From NCBI RefSeq assembly GCF_019393635.1, contig NC_057863.1, positions 644,339,306 to 644,403,305 on the forward strand: a stretch of DNA of 64,000 nucleotides, written 5' to 3'. Below are positions 1 to 11,500 of the stretch, piece by piece. A model generated the notes under the pieces. That model worked only from the letters and a program-made list of their open reading frames with translations, was not told where the DNA came from and searched no databases. Origin of the DNA: Dromiciops gliroides. Lineage: Eukaryota; Chordata; Mammalia; Microbiotheria; Microbiotheriidae. The first letter of the stretch is position 1. Each line of letters begins with the position of its first letter. Made by a program: the position numbers and the translations under genes.

Positions 1-1334
1 CTGGTTGTAAAGAGTTGGTTTATTTTAAAATGTGTGTATATGTGTGTAATGTAGATAATATGTATCTATATATACATTTTTCTTTTTTCTCTTTGAGAGG
101 CAGCATGGTATATAGGACACTAGCCTGGGAGTTTGGGTGACCTGGGTTCAAATCCTTCCTCAGATACTAGCTGTGTGACCCTGAGCAAGTAATTTCAACT
201 CTGACTCAGTTCCCTCATCTGTAAAGTGAGGGGTTTGGACTCAATAGCCTGAAAGGTTCTTTCCAACTCTAAATCTATGAACCCCTGATCCTCAAGGTAA
301 CAAGATAGTAACAAAATTGCTGCTTTTTTCTCTTTTGTTTTTTTTCCTGTGATGTCAAGTCAACATTTATTAGACACCAATTGTGCTCCAGACACTGTGC
401 TAAGCACTGGGTATAGAAAGACAGGCAAAGACAGTTCCTACCCTTGGGGAACTCCCAGTCTAAGGGGGCATAGCTAATCCAAGTCCCTCCTCTCCACTGG
501 GCTTTCCAAAATAATTCAGCAGCCACAAGAAACTAACAAAACAAAACTAACACAGGAGAGCTTGTCTGATGTTGCAGTCTAGTGCCCATTTTCTGCCAAG
601 AGATCTCTCTGGCTTTTCCACTTTCCACCTCCCACTCTCTTCCCCCAGCTTTCTTGGCCTCTTCTCCACCATCCCCCCAGTTCCCTCTCTTACAGCCCAG
701 CTGTGTTCTTCCCTCCCCACAAAGACGTTCTCTGCTTTTCTTGGAGCCTCTTTTCCATAGGATCATAAAACAGCCCTTAGAGGGCCATGTAACCCAACAT
801 GGCCATGTTGAAGAGAGGGAAATTGAGGACTAGAGAGAAAGAAAAGGCCCTTCTTCCAATCAGGAGTGACAAGCAGACGCTTTTTTTCTGTCTCAATTTC
901 TCTGTCTTTCTCCATCTCTCCTCTCTGCCTCTCCCTCCAGCCACCCTGAACCTGCTTATGCACATGAGAGAGATACCTGTGTGTCTGTCTCTTTGCTGCT
1001 TGTGTTTCTCTGTCACGCTCTATGCCTCTGAGGCCATCTCTCTGTGTCTGTCTCTTGGCATGCATTTCAGTCTCTTCCCTCTGTGGCTATCTCTCCCTGT
1101 GTGTCTCCCCATCTCTGTGCATCACTCCCTGTCTCTGTCATGCTCAGGGTCAGCTTCAATCTCTGTCTCTGACTTCATGGCTCTCCCTGTCTGTCTGTAT
1201 GTCTGAGCATCTGCCTCCTCCCCCTGCCCAGTCTCTCTCTTTGTGTGTCTCTCTGCATCTCTCTCAGTCTCTGTGTTTCTCTGTCTCAGTCTCTCCATGT
1301 TGTCCCTCTTGTCCCCAGCTCCCAACCTCAGTAC
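1..1334 (-). other. Intron 1 of unit 1 (partial), pyrimidine-rich near the donor
   Basis: No coding sequence is seen. A MIR-like SINE lies at about 95-282. From about 540 to 1330 the sequence is paralogous to intron 1 of units 2 and 3, including a 500-bp run of CTCTGTCTCT-type low complexity (GA-rich on the transcribed strand) just after the exon 1 donor. Confidence 0.6.
95..282 (+). repeat. MIR/CORE-type SINE
   Basis: It has a tRNA-like head (GGCAGCATGGTATA), the core CAAATCC...CTCAGATACTAGCTGTGTGACC and a downstream CCTCATCTGTAAAGTGAGG block. A paralogous copy is at 49995-50185. Confidence 0.6.
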
Positions 1335-1514
1335 CTTCATGAGGGAGTCATACATCTGCTCGGTGTTGAGTTGCAGGTAATTGCCGATGAAAGGCAGGGG
1401 GGTGGGCCCAGGGGGAAGGCTGCTGCGGACCTTCCTCTGTCTCCACACAGAGAGCACCACCAGGGCTGAGAGGCAAAAGAATAGGGCCCCCAGCAGCAGC
1501 CCGGAGGCCAGCAT
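1335..1514 (-). CDS. CYP2A: CYP2A-like gene, unit 1: exon 1 (gene continues left of the window)
   Basis: This 60-codon first exon encodes the N-terminal membrane anchor and hinge of a microsomal P450. It starts [13 protein letters not shown], followed by a hydrophobic helix, a basic stop-transfer stretch (WRQRKVRS) and the proline hinge [10 protein letters not shown], and ends at SLMK. The ATG is at 1514-1512 and the exon ends AAG followed by the donor GTACTG at 1334. The length (180 bp) and phase match exon 1 of mammalian CYP2A. A TATA-like box lies 92 bp upstream of the ATG. No other exon of this copy is present down to position 1, so exons 2-9, if they exist, lie outside the window. The exon is open with an intact donor; whether the gene is functional cannot be judged here. 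Confidence 0.88.
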
Positions 1515-2150
1515 GGTGGAGGTGGCTAAAGCCTGTCTGCAGTGTTGTCTGGGGTTTGAGAAGATGCTGAGCCAGGACTGGGGTCCAGATAGGACTAGTC
1601 CTGCCTTTTATGCCTGGGGGTGGAGGTTGTCACTTGGCACTGATTCTAGCTCCCTTATGTAACTTTCTCAGTCTTAACCCCTTCCTCCCCTGATCCCCAG
1701 GACTCTAGCCAGATCTTAAGGTAAAAGGGTAAAAAGGAGTGCGATTGGGGTGGGATCCCAGAAACTGAGGATCTTGTTGCAGAAGTCAATGGAAGGAGGG
1801 CAAAGAGGAAGGTCAAATTCCAGAGGTGGAGGTTCAGAGAATCCCACACTCTTAGAGATGCATGTTTTAGCCAGGTCTCCAAGCCTAGAGATGGGCCTAT
1901 GGGTCCTCAGACCCCAAAATGGGGCCGAGAGCCTCAGGGCCCAGGGTTCAGGGGCGTCTTAAGGGTTCAAAGAGTCTCAGAGTCCACAGCTGGAGACTTA
2001 GAAGGTCTTAAAGCCCAGAAATGGGCTGCAGAAGATGCCCAGAAAATGGAAATGGGGTTAAATCATTTATGGTCCAGTGATGGGTGTTGGAGGGACTCTC
2101 TATAGTTAGAGAGAAAAGGGTTCATGGGGTCTTAAGGCCCAGTGATGGAA
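1515..2150 (-). other. Upstream flank of CYP2A unit 1
   Basis: The proximal 300 bp resemble the upstream flanks of units 2 and 3. Beyond that, repeated phrases such as CTCAGGGCCCA and TTAAGGGTTC suggest degenerate short repeats. No gene is seen. Confidence 0.5.
1606..1611 (-). promoter_or_regulatory. TATA-like box of CYP2A unit 1
   Basis: ATAAAA on the minus strand, in the context GGCATAAAAGGCAGG, 92 bp upstream of the exon 1 ATG. The same box at nearly the same distance is found before units 2 and 3, which supports its being the core promoter. Confidence 0.65.
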
Positions 2151-3840
2151 CCTTATGGGTGGGTGGGGTCTCAAGACCCAGAGGTAGAGTTGGGAGGATC
2201 TCAATGTGGAGAGATGAAGACTTAGGCATAGAAGAAAGCCAGGAAACCAGGAGTCTGAGATGAACAGGAGGAGCATTCCACACATGGGGGTCATCCAGTG
2301 AAATACCTGGTATTGGGAGAGGGAGTGTTTTGTTTGAGAAACAGCAACGTGGCCAGTGCCACTGAATCACAGAGCATATGAGGATTGGGGGGGGGGCGGT
2401 GTACAATTTGGTCCTAGAGGTTATAGAGAACACCTGGAAGTTATTGGGTATGAAGTGACAAGGTCAGACTTGTGCTTCAGGAAAGTCACTTTGGTAATGA
2501 AATGGTGGATGTTTTGGAGTGAGGAGAGACTTGAGGCAGGCCGACCCTCCCAGAAGACTGATGCCACAATCCAGGTGCAAGGTGATGAGGGTCTGTACCG
2601 GGGGAAGGGGTGTGTATTTGGGAAATGTTGCAAAGGTGAAATTGACAGACTTTGGCAACAGATTGAATGTGGGGAGTGAAAGATAGAGCAGAGATGAGGA
2701 TGATTTCTAGGTTGTGAGCCTGAGAGACTGGGAGAATGTATCACCCTCTAGAATAATAGGGAAGTTTGGGAGGGAAGAGGGCTGATGGGGAAAGTTAATG
2801 AGTTCCTGTTTGGAAGTGTTGAGTTTAAGATGTCTGAAAGGCAGTTGGAGATTTGAGACTTTAGGGCAGAAGAGAATGATTAGGGCCAGATAAGTAGATC
2901 TGCAAGTATCAGCAGAGAGAAGATAATTGTATGGGAAACAATGAGACAACCAATCAAAATAGTATAGAAGTTGAAAAGGGCCCAGGACAGAGTCTTGTGG
3001 GACATTTAGTGGGAACAGCATGCATGAAGCTGCAGCAAAGGGCACTGAGAAGGAGCAATCTGATAGGTAAGAGGAGAACCAGGAGAGATGTGTGTCAAGA
3101 AAACAGAGACAAGAGTATCAAGAAGAGGATGGTCTACAGTGTCCAAGGCTACAGAGAGGTTAGGAAAAATGAGGATTGGGAAAAGGTCATTGGATTTGGC
3201 AAATAAGGGATCATTAGTAACTTTGAAGAGAGCAGTATTGGTTGAATTATGAGAGTGGAAGCCAGACTGTAGTGAGTCAAAGAGAGAGTGAAAGGAAAGG
3301 AAATGGGAGCACCAATTGTAGATGGTCTTCTCAAGGAGTTTAGCCATAAAAGGGAAGAGGGCCATGGAACAATAGGTAACAGATGGATGATTGAAGTGAC
3401 TTTTTTTGAGGATTGGAGAAACATGGGCATGTTTGTAGGTAGTAGGAAAGCAACCAGTAGACAGGGAATGACTGAAGATAAATGAGAGAGTGGGGTTGTT
3501 AGATGGGACAATCTGCTGGAGAAGACTGAATGGAATGCGATCTAAGCATCAGAGCCAACTTTTTATGTGATACAGGGGTGAAGGAAGAGATAAAGTGGCA
3601 GAAGGAGTTTGGGTAAGGTGAAATGAGGAGGGGAGATAAGGAAGCTCTCAATGAAAAGTCTCATTTTTTTTTTCAGTGAAATATGAGGCAAGAATCTCAG
3701 CTGAAAGAGTGAGGGCAGGGGAGTTAAGGGAGATTTGAGTAGGGATAAAAAGGTTTGGAAGAGTCTCTATGCTGAGTAGGATTGTAAGTTAATTAGTGAG
3801 ATGTAAAAGTATTACCTGGCAGCAGTGAGGGATCAGTTGA
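2150..3840 (-). mobile_element. LINE-2-like (CR1/L2 clade) fragment
   Basis: Minus-strand conceptual translation in several broken frames gives reverse-transcriptase-like phrases: QSGFHSHNSTNTALFKVTND, LSVALDTVDHPLL and, further on, VPQDSVLGPF followed by FPYNYLLSADT. These match the known order of L2/CR1 RT blocks (stimulated-growth block, the AFDTVDH block, PQGSVLGP and the YADDT box, here degenerate as SADT). Frameshifts and stops show it is dead. The boundaries are approximate. Confidence 0.7.
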
Positions 3841-3870
3841 GGCTATATAAATGAATTTTTTTTTAGGTTA

Positions 3871-4095
3871 GGGGCAGGTACCCTGGTGCAGTGGAGAGAG
3901 CACTGGCATTAGGAAGATCAGAGTTCAAATCCAGACTCAGACACTTACTAGCTGTGTGATCCTGGGCAGGTCACTTAACCCCTATTTGCCTCAGTTCCTC
4001 ATCTGTAAAAGGAAATGGCAAACCAGTATCTTTGCCAAGAAGGTCCCATAGACTTGGTCCAATTATTTGTCTATGAAGTCATATAGAGTCAGACA
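3871..4095 (+). repeat. Mar1-like SINE
   Basis: A tRNA-derived head (GGTGCAGTGGAGAGAGCACTG), core ACTTACTAGCTGTGTGATCC and a 3' block with GGCAAACCAGTATCTTTGCC and GAGTCAGACATG. Its 3' end runs straight into the purine microsatellite. Confidence 0.65.
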
Positions 4096-4306
4096 TGCCT
4101 GAAGAAGGAGAAAAAGGAGGAGGAGGAGGAAGAAGAAGATGAGGAGGAGGAGAAGGAGAAGAAGGAGGAGGAGAAGAAGAAGGAGAAGAAGGAGGAGGAA
4201 AAGGAGAAGGAGAAGAAGGAGGAGAAGGAGGAGGAGGAGGAGGAGGAGAAGGAGAAGAAGAAGAAGAAGAAGAAGAAGAAGAAGAAGAAGAAGAAGAGCA
4301 GCAACA
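4096..4306 (+). repeat. Purine microsatellite (GGA/GAA)n
   Basis: About 210 bp of interrupted GGA, GAA and AAG triplets at the 3' end of a SINE, probably an expanded SINE tail. It creates long poly-Arg, poly-Leu and poly-Phe frames that are not genes. Confidence 0.9.
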
Positions 4307-6780
4307 ACAACAACAATTAGATTTGTAGTGGACCCAGTCATTAGGGTTTTAAGATTTTCTCCAGCTTTGTTCAGCAGCAGGAATATGGGAGGGAAAGCAA
4401 CAGATGGTAGGAGTGGTTCAAAACTGGGTCTTGGCAAGATAAGATCAGTAATCCAATAAGGGGGGAAATCAGGAGAAGGACAGTTGTAGAGTCAAAGTGG
4501 TTCATCAAGGGGTCAAGATGGGGAAAGGAGGAGAGTATAGCTCATGCAGAGGTGATGGCTTGGGAAAGAATTAAAAAGTCAAGGGTTTGGAAATCTGGGT
4601 GTGGATGAAGAAAAGGTTTTGGGGTTGTAAGGCAGAGGGAGAGACGGAATGAGAATAGGTTGTGCTCATATAAGGGAATTTCCAAATTCATGAATATGGT
4701 GAGATTTAGATGGGATTTGAAGGCAGCCAGGGAAACTAGGAGGTAGAGATGAAGAGGGAGAGTATTCCAAACATTGGCTAAATAAATCTCTAACCCAAAC
4801 TCCCATAGATGAGCCATTTATATTTTGATCAGTTTGGGAGGGGAGCAATGATTAGATTTTAGGATTTAGAGTTGGGATCTTCTAACTGATCATTTTATTT
4901 TTTATTGTTTTTTTCTTTGATAATTTCCATTTTTAAAAATGATGAACTTAATACTTTTAAACAAGTATGAACACATTTACAACCTCTCTGTTTTGCAAAT
5001 GAAGAAAGTGGGCACAAAGAAGTGACATCAGACAGCTAGCTAGTGGCAGAGCTGAGATTTGAACCCGGTTTCTAGAATTCTCTACCTGAGAAGATAGTCA
5101 TGTGAAGGATCTCTAGAAGTGAAGTGATATCAGCTACATGTTGTTCTGGGCAGCTATCCTGGGCAGGATGGAGGGAGCTGAGCTGAGGAGCAGAAGGAAG
5201 TTGAGTGTTTTTTTTTTTTTTTAGTGGAGGAGGTGGGGGCAAGAGGAGGGGTGGATTAGGTAAGAGTGGAAAACTAATCCGGATTGCCTAGATTTGCACC
5301 TGCCCTGGCCCAGGTCCCAGTGGCCCTTCCTCTGTTTTCCCTCCAGTGATATCCCCAGTTCCCCTTTCTCTAAGGTCATGGTATTGGGGAACATGGGGTT
5401 AGGGAGGAGCCTTAGAAATCAGGACATCTTTCCTCATATCTACTGTTGGCAAGAGGAAACCAGGGTGGGTGTGAGCTGTTGAAGGGGAACTGGTTGGCAC
5501 AAGGCAGATATGTATATACAAGGTCAGTGGGTAGGGATAGATAAAGGACTGACTTTGGAGTCAGTGACACTCCTTCCCGCCCCGCCCCCCGCCCCCCACC
5601 ACTCAAAAGAAAAAGCCCTGGAGACCCTGCAGAGCTCTGAGACTCAGACTTTGAGCCTTGGGTCATTCAGGTCTGAGGGTATCATGTGAGTCAGTAAGGG
5701 ACAGTCATTCTTGCCCCGAATCCCCATTGACTCTGAAAGACGGTTGGATCAAAGAGCCACACGGACAAGGGAACATTGGGCAATCGAAGAATGTGCTGAA
5801 CTTAATCAGAGTCCCAGGACCTGAGTTCAAATTCTAGCTTTGTCACTTATCATAACCATGGGCAAATCACACATCTCTGGGCCTTAGTTTTCTTTTCTAT
5901 AAAATGGGAAGGGAGTAGGATTGGGTAATCTCTAATCAAACCCTCCAAGTAGGAAGTACTGGGATTAGGAGGGTGAAAACATTGGTTTCCTATCCTTGGG
6001 AGGATATTTCTCAAGCCAAAATTTCTCGGGTTCCTCCCTGCCTTGCATCCTTCCCTCCCTCCACCTGCACCCCACACGCATTTTTGCCTCCATTCTGGGT
6101 TATAAACAGAAAGATTTTTCTTTTTCTTTAAACCCTAAGAGGATTGGAGGGGGCAGGAAACTGGAGGAGACTGATGAGGGGCTTGGATGTGGGCAAGAGG
6201 GGAAAGGCTGGGGAATGGGGGAGGAGTAAAATTTGCCTTAGAACAGCTGGTAGACAAAAAACCAAACCAAACCAAATCAAACCAACAAACAAAAAAGAAC
6301 TTCAGGCAGAATGATTGAGGTCAGGGTCAGGGCTGACATTTCATAACTGAAATCCTTTTCAGTCCCGGAAAGAACTCTTATTCTCCATGGGTATTAGATA
6401 TCAGCTGGGCAGGTCAAACTGAGCTCCTTCACCTATGCCCAGCCTATCAAATTCCTCTATTGTGTTGGACCAGATGGCCTCTCAGTTCTTCCCAACTCTC
6501 AGTCTCTGATCGTAGGATACTATCTTTAGGCCTGCTGGTAAAATCATTCTCTCCCCTTGACTCTGTCTAGGTGAGGGGAAAACAGTGCTGGACTGTGGGC
6601 TTTACCCTTGGAGGTTAGAAGCACTGAGGAGGGGGAGAGGGTTCTAGGGATCAGGACAGGACTGAGGTCTTCCTGGTGTAAGGGGAAAAGTTCCAGTTCC
6701 AGGATGGGAAGGGCTGAAAGCGGATCCAAAGACCTTTGTCCTGTGAAGCAATGAATCACATTTTGGATGTGAAAGGACTC
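4307..6780. other. Non-coding stretch upstream of unit 1
   Basis: No gene is seen. Around 4780-5110 it is recognisably paralogous to 59210-59560, the upstream flank of unit 3, so it is part of the duplicated block. A weak MIR-like stretch lies at about 5780-5945. There is a short poly-T at 5210 and a C/G-rich run at 5577. Confidence 0.5.
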
Positions 6781-6933
6781 TTTTTTTTTTTTTTTTTTGG
6801 TGGGGCAAAGAGGGTTAAGTGACTTACCCAGGGTCACACAGCTATCGAGGGTCATGTCTAAGGTCGGATTTGAACTCAGGTCCTCCTGAATCCAAGGCCA
6901 ATGCTTTATCCACTGTGCTACCTAGCTGCCCCC
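6781..6933 (-). repeat. Marsupial tRNA-derived SINE
   Basis: Full length on the minus strand: the GGGGGCAGCTAGGTAGC head is at the right end and a 17-T tail at the left. The internal CAAATCCGACC and TGTGTGACCCTGGG blocks are present. Confidence 0.85.
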
Positions 6934-6984
6934 AGAAAGGACTCTTAAGAGATGCCATATCAATTATAGAATCCTCTAGTTAGA

Positions 6985-7195
6985 ATTTTTTTTTAAGAAT
7001 AAGATGGTAGTTTATTTAGGGGCAAGGGAAGGGGTGGGGGAGGGAGACCATGAAAGAAATCCTTGGACTTCACACGGGGAGAGAGGTATGGAACAAAGCA
7101 TGTGGCTCTGAGGTACCAATCTCCATTAGAAATTATTTTAAAGGGCAACCCTGCCTCTAAGCAGGGACCCTGTTTCTGATATCCCCAAGACATGG
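6985..7195 (-). mobile_element. Partial LTR related to the solo LTR at 37198
   Basis: The stretch from GAATAAGATGGTAGTTTATTTAG to TGAGGTACCAATCTCC matches 37300-37415 in the same orientation, including the AATAAA signal on the minus strand. The rest of the LTR is not recognisable. Confidence 0.45.
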
Positions 7196-7224
7196 TTGGC
7201 TATCTTCAACTTGATCTGCACTGA

Positions 7225-7375
7225 CAGGAAGCTCATTGGATGGAATAGTGAGTTTGGGTTTAGGAAGAACTGCGTTTAAATCCTGCCTCACTTGTGATCT
7301 GGGTGACCTAGAAAACATACCATTTACTTTCTCTAAGCCTCAGTTTCCTTATCTGTAAAATTAGGAGTGAAAAGA
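7225..7375 (+). repeat. MIR-type SINE remnant
   Basis: The core TTTAAATCCTGCCTCACTTGTGATCTGGG is followed by CCTCAGTTTCCTTATCTGTAAAAT, diagnostic of MIR-like elements. Degenerate. Confidence 0.5.
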
Positions 7376-7495
7376 ACTTTAGCACCTTCTTTAAGGGTTC
7401 TTGTTAGACTCAAATAATATATGTAAATTTCTTTTCAAGGTTTGAACTTCAGTTTCTCCACAACCTGATCCTTTCACCTTGTGTGCTTCAAAGTG

Positions 7496-7736
7496 CTGTT
7501 GTTGTTCAGTTGTTTTAGTCGTATCTGACTTGTTGTGACCCCATTTGGGGTTTTCTTGGCAAAGATATTGGTTTGCCATTTCCTTCTCTAGTGCTTTTTA
7601 CAGATGAAACAAAGGTAAATGGGGTTAAGTGACTTGTCCAGGTTCACATAGTTAGTACCTGTCTGAGGCCAGATTTTAACTCAGGTCTTCCTGCCTCCAG
7701 GCTACTGCACCATTTACTGTGTCACCTCATTGCCCC
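7496..7736 (-). repeat. Mar1-like SINE, reverse orientation
   Basis: On the minus strand it reads from GGGGCAATGAGGTGAC through CTGTGCAG-like and AAAATCTGGCC blocks to GAGTCAGATACGACTAAAAC and a CAACAACAAC tail. Near full length. Confidence 0.7.
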
Positions 7737-7744
7737 ACTTGGGA

Positions 7745-8545
7745 GTCCCTTTCACTAAAAGGCAATCCAAACCCCGCCCCCCTTTTCCAGGATTATGCTT
7801 GGTTTTGCTGGATAAATTATCCTTGGCTGTAAGCCTGCATCCTTTGCTTTCTGAAATATCATAGTCCAAATTCTCCACTCCTTTATAGTATTTATATTCT
7901 GTGTGATCCTGACTCTGGCTCCTGAGTACTTGAATTCTTTCTTTCTGGCTGATTGTATTATTTTTTTTCTTTGACCTGGAAGCTCTAGATTTTTGGCTAT
8001 GATGTTCCTGGGGGTTTTCATTTGGGGCTTTCTATCAGGAGGTGACTGGTATATTCTTTCTATTTCCACTTTTCCTTCTATTTCTAAGAAATCTGGTTAG
8101 TTTTCTTTTTATATTTCTTGCAATGTGATATCTAGGCCCTTTTTTATGGTCATGGTATTCAGAAAGTCCAATTATTCCTAAATTTTTTCTCCTTAATTTG
8201 TTCTCCAGAACAGTGGTTTTTGCTATGAGATATCTTACATTTTCTTCTATTTTTTTCAGTCTTTTGACTTTCATTTAACATTTCTTTTTGTTTCAGCGTC
8301 ACTTGCTTTTATTTGGTCAATTCTAATTTTCAGGGATTTTGTGCATGGGCAAGATTTTGTGCCCATTTTATACCACAAGCTCTTGATTTCCTTTCCATAT
8401 CTATTATTTATTTCCCGTTGTTTTCCCCCTAGAATTCTCATTTCATTTATAAAAATCATTTTAAACTCTTTAAAAGAAACTCTTGCTTTATTTATTCCAG
8501 AAATTCTAGTTAAATTTGTGCCCAGGCTGTGCATATTCTGAGACT
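7745..8545 (-). mobile_element. L1 fragment (ORF1 region), decayed
   Basis: Minus-strand frames broken by shifts encode an L1 ORF1p-like protein. Visible phrases are RKNLGIIGLSEYHD, SPPDRKPQMKTPRNI and GLQPRIIYPAK, which fit the RNA-recognition and C-terminal domains of L1 ORF1p. The frames at 8271-8534, 8035-8274 and 7755-8069 are successive pieces of one former reading frame. Confidence 0.75.
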
Positions 8546-8879
8546 GCTTCTAAGTCTGTGTATGGGAACTAGTCTCCTAGGGATTTTGATTGCTCTCTGT
8601 CTGTCTCTGTCTCTGCATCTTTCTCTTTCATGCATTACTTGTTCCATCTTGAGGAGGAAGTAGTTGTTGTAGTCCTGAGAATAGGCTGGGTCCAGGAAGC
8701 TGGTTTTGAGTTGCTAGATTGTTGACAAAGGCCTCGAGTTTCAGGTAGTTGCAGAAAATTTTTCAGTATGGCTTTGGGAGAAAGCTCATGATCTTTGGCT
8801 ATGAAGAAGAACTGAGCGGTAGGGAGAAAAGTGGGGTTAACAAGATAGAGGGATGTCAAGGATCTGGGAGAAGAGTGAG

Positions 8880-9200
8880 AAGGAAGATAGTGATCTGGGA
8901 GGAAAGAGAGTTGTGGTTTTCCTGAAAATCTCTTTTCATTACATCTACTTTTGTTTTAGCTTTGTCTGAGATCATGATTGCTACCTCTGCCTTTTTCTGC
9001 TTTAGATGAAGCATAATAGATTCTGCTCTAGCCCCCCTTATTTTAGCTCTATGTGTATCTTTCTGTTTCAAGTGTATCTCTTGTAAACAACATATTATGG
9101 ATTCTTATTTCTAATCCATTCTGCACTCCTTTTTTTTTCCCATCCCTGATGTGAGTTTATCCCATTTACATTTACAGTTATGATTGTTAACTGTGTTTTT
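8880..9200 (-). mobile_element. L1 fragment (ORF2 endonuclease region)
   Basis: A minus-strand frame includes LKQKKAEVAIMISDKAKTK, matching the GVAILISDK block of L1 ORF2 endonuclease. It lies upstream (in sense) of the ORF1 fragment at 7745-8545, so it belongs to a separate insertion. Confidence 0.6.
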
Positions 9201-9230
9201 CCCTCCATACTGTTCTATATATCTTTCTAT

Positions 9231-9370
9231 TTTTTTTGTGAGGCAATTGGGGTTAAGTGACTTGCCTAGGGTCACACAGCTAGTAAATGTTAAGTGTCTG
9301 AGGCCGGATTTGAACTCAGGTCCTCCTGACTCCAGGGCTGGTGCTCTATCCATTGTGCCACCTATCCCCT
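9231..9370 (-). repeat. Marsupial tRNA-derived SINE
   Basis: Minus strand; T-rich left end, GAGGCAATTGGGGTTAAG block and TGCCACCTA head remnant. Inserted in L1-derived sequence. Confidence 0.8.
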
Positions 9371-11500
9371 ATCCCCAAAATGTGTTTAGATTTTGATTAC
9401 TGCCTCCCTTAATCTAATCTCCTCTTCCACCCCACTTTCTCTTAGCCTCCTTTCCTCCTACTTCCATATTAGGTAAGATTCCTATACCCAAATGTGTGTC
9501 TATATTTAGTTTCCTCTTTGATCCAGTTCAGACAAGGATGAGATTCAAGAATTGCCCTCTCCCTGTCCTACTCCCTGTCCCTGTCCCTGTCCTTCTCCCT
9601 CTATTTTCCCCTTCATTGTAAAATCTCTTCCTTCAATGTCTGTTGTATGTGAGATCCCCGCCCCCAACCACACTCTTCCTTCTCCCTTCTCCCAGTGCAT
9701 CTCTCTTTCTCATACCTACATTCTTTTTTTAGATCATTCCATGTAATAGACCCACATCCATGCCCTCTATCTATGCAGATTCCTTCTAACTGCCCTACTA
9801 ATGATAAAATTCTTAGGGGTTACATGTATCATCTTACCATATAGGAATGTAAACAGCTTAACTTTATTAAGTCCATTATGATTTCTCATTCATGTTTACC
9901 TTTTTTATCCTCTTAAGTCATGTATTTGAATGCCAAATTTTCTATTCAGCTCTAGTCATCTCATAAGCAATGTTTAAAAGTCTTCTATTTCATTAAATAT
10001 CCCTTTCCCCCCTGTAAGATAATACTCAACCTTTCTAGGCATGTTATTCTTGATCCTAATCCTAGCTTCTTTGCCTTCTGGAATATCATACTCCAATCCC
10101 TATGCTCCTGTGTAGTAGTAGATATTAAGTCTTGTATAATCCTGAGTATAGTACTTTAGTATTTGAATTATTTCTTTTTGACTTCTTGCAGTTATTTTCT
10201 CCTTGACCTGGGAACTCTGAAATTTGGCCATTATATTCCTGGGACTTTTTTTTTGGGGGGGGGGAAGGGGATTTCTTTCAGGAGGTGATTGGTGAATTAT
10301 TTCAATTTCTACTTTCCCCTCTGATTCTAAGGTATCTGGGAAGTTCTCCATGATAATTTCTTCAAATATTATGTATAAGCCCCTTTTTAAAAAAACATGG
10401 CTTTCAAGTAGTCTAATAATTCTTAAATTCTCTCTCCTTAATCTGTTTTCCAGGTCAGTTGGTTTTTTCTTATATTTTACATTTTTTTCTATTTTTTTAG
10501 TCTTTTAATTTTAATTATTTCTTTTTTAAAGTAATAAACATTTTTATTTTAGTTTTGGGTTCCAATTTTTATCCCTTTTTCTCTTCCTCCCCTCCTCCCT
10601 CCCTGAGGTGGTAAGCAATCAGATATAGGTTATAAATGTATGATTATGTAAAACATTTAATTGTTTCTTGATGTCTCATGGAGTCATTAAATTCTGTTTG
10701 ATCAATTTTAATTTGTAAGGGGTTATTTTCTTCAGTGATGTTTTGTACCTCTTTTACCAAACTATTAATTCTCTTTTCATAATTTTCCTTCATGGCTCTC
10801 ATTTTCCCCCTATTTTTCCTCTACCACTCTTATTTGATTAAAAATTTTTTTTTGTTCTTTAAAAAAAAACCTCTCTAACTCTTTTAAGAATTCTTGTTAA
10901 GCTTGTGTCCAATCTGCTTTTTTCCCTTAAGGCTTCACTTATACATGTTTTCAAGTCAATTTCTTCTGAGTTTGTTTCTTGAGATTCTGTGCCCCTATAG
11001 AAACTTATTGTGGTCAAGTGCTTTGTTGTCATATGCTCATTTTTCCAGCTAATTTCTTGACTTTGGACTTTATGTTAGAGTTGGGCTCTGCTCACCTTTG
11101 GTGGGGATGATAAGCTCAAGTTTCTGCATCTAGATCTGGGCACCTGTAAGGTTTTAGTATTTCCAAGGTGATGTGATCCAATGAGAGGTCTGGTCACTAT
11201 ACTCTTGGTCTTTACTCAGATAGGGCCCCTGATACCATAACTACTCCTGTCTGCCCTGGAACTATGACTTGGAACTGGGTAATGAGCAAAGAAGCTATTG
11301 AATGGCACTCAGTTCTGTACCTAGTGCTAGCACAGGGGTCCTCTGGAATATCTTTCTGAACAGGAATTTAATTCCTTACAACTGTTGGTGCCACCACCAC
11401 TGCTGCTGCTGTGGTACTGCTGCCATCTTCATGGTGTATACCAGGTGATGTTTCCTCCACGCTTGTTCCCAGCTAACCCTCATTCCAGTGTCTGCAGGCA
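9371..11500 (-). mobile_element. L1 fragment (5' UTR and ORF1 region), decayed
   Basis: The minus strand carries ORF1-like phrases (HQSPPERN, SPRNIMAKF) at 10100-10351. Flanking sequence matches the L1 copy at 29900-31020, including TTCAATTTCTAC and CTTGACCTGGGA on the plus strand. The right part, to about 11480, resembles an L1 5' UTR. No intact frame. Confidence 0.6.

Noticed and set aside
4139..4459. Arg-rich reading frame and its Leu- and Phe-rich counterparts on the minus strand
   Set aside because: Pure product of the GGA/GAA microsatellite; no start context, no conservation.
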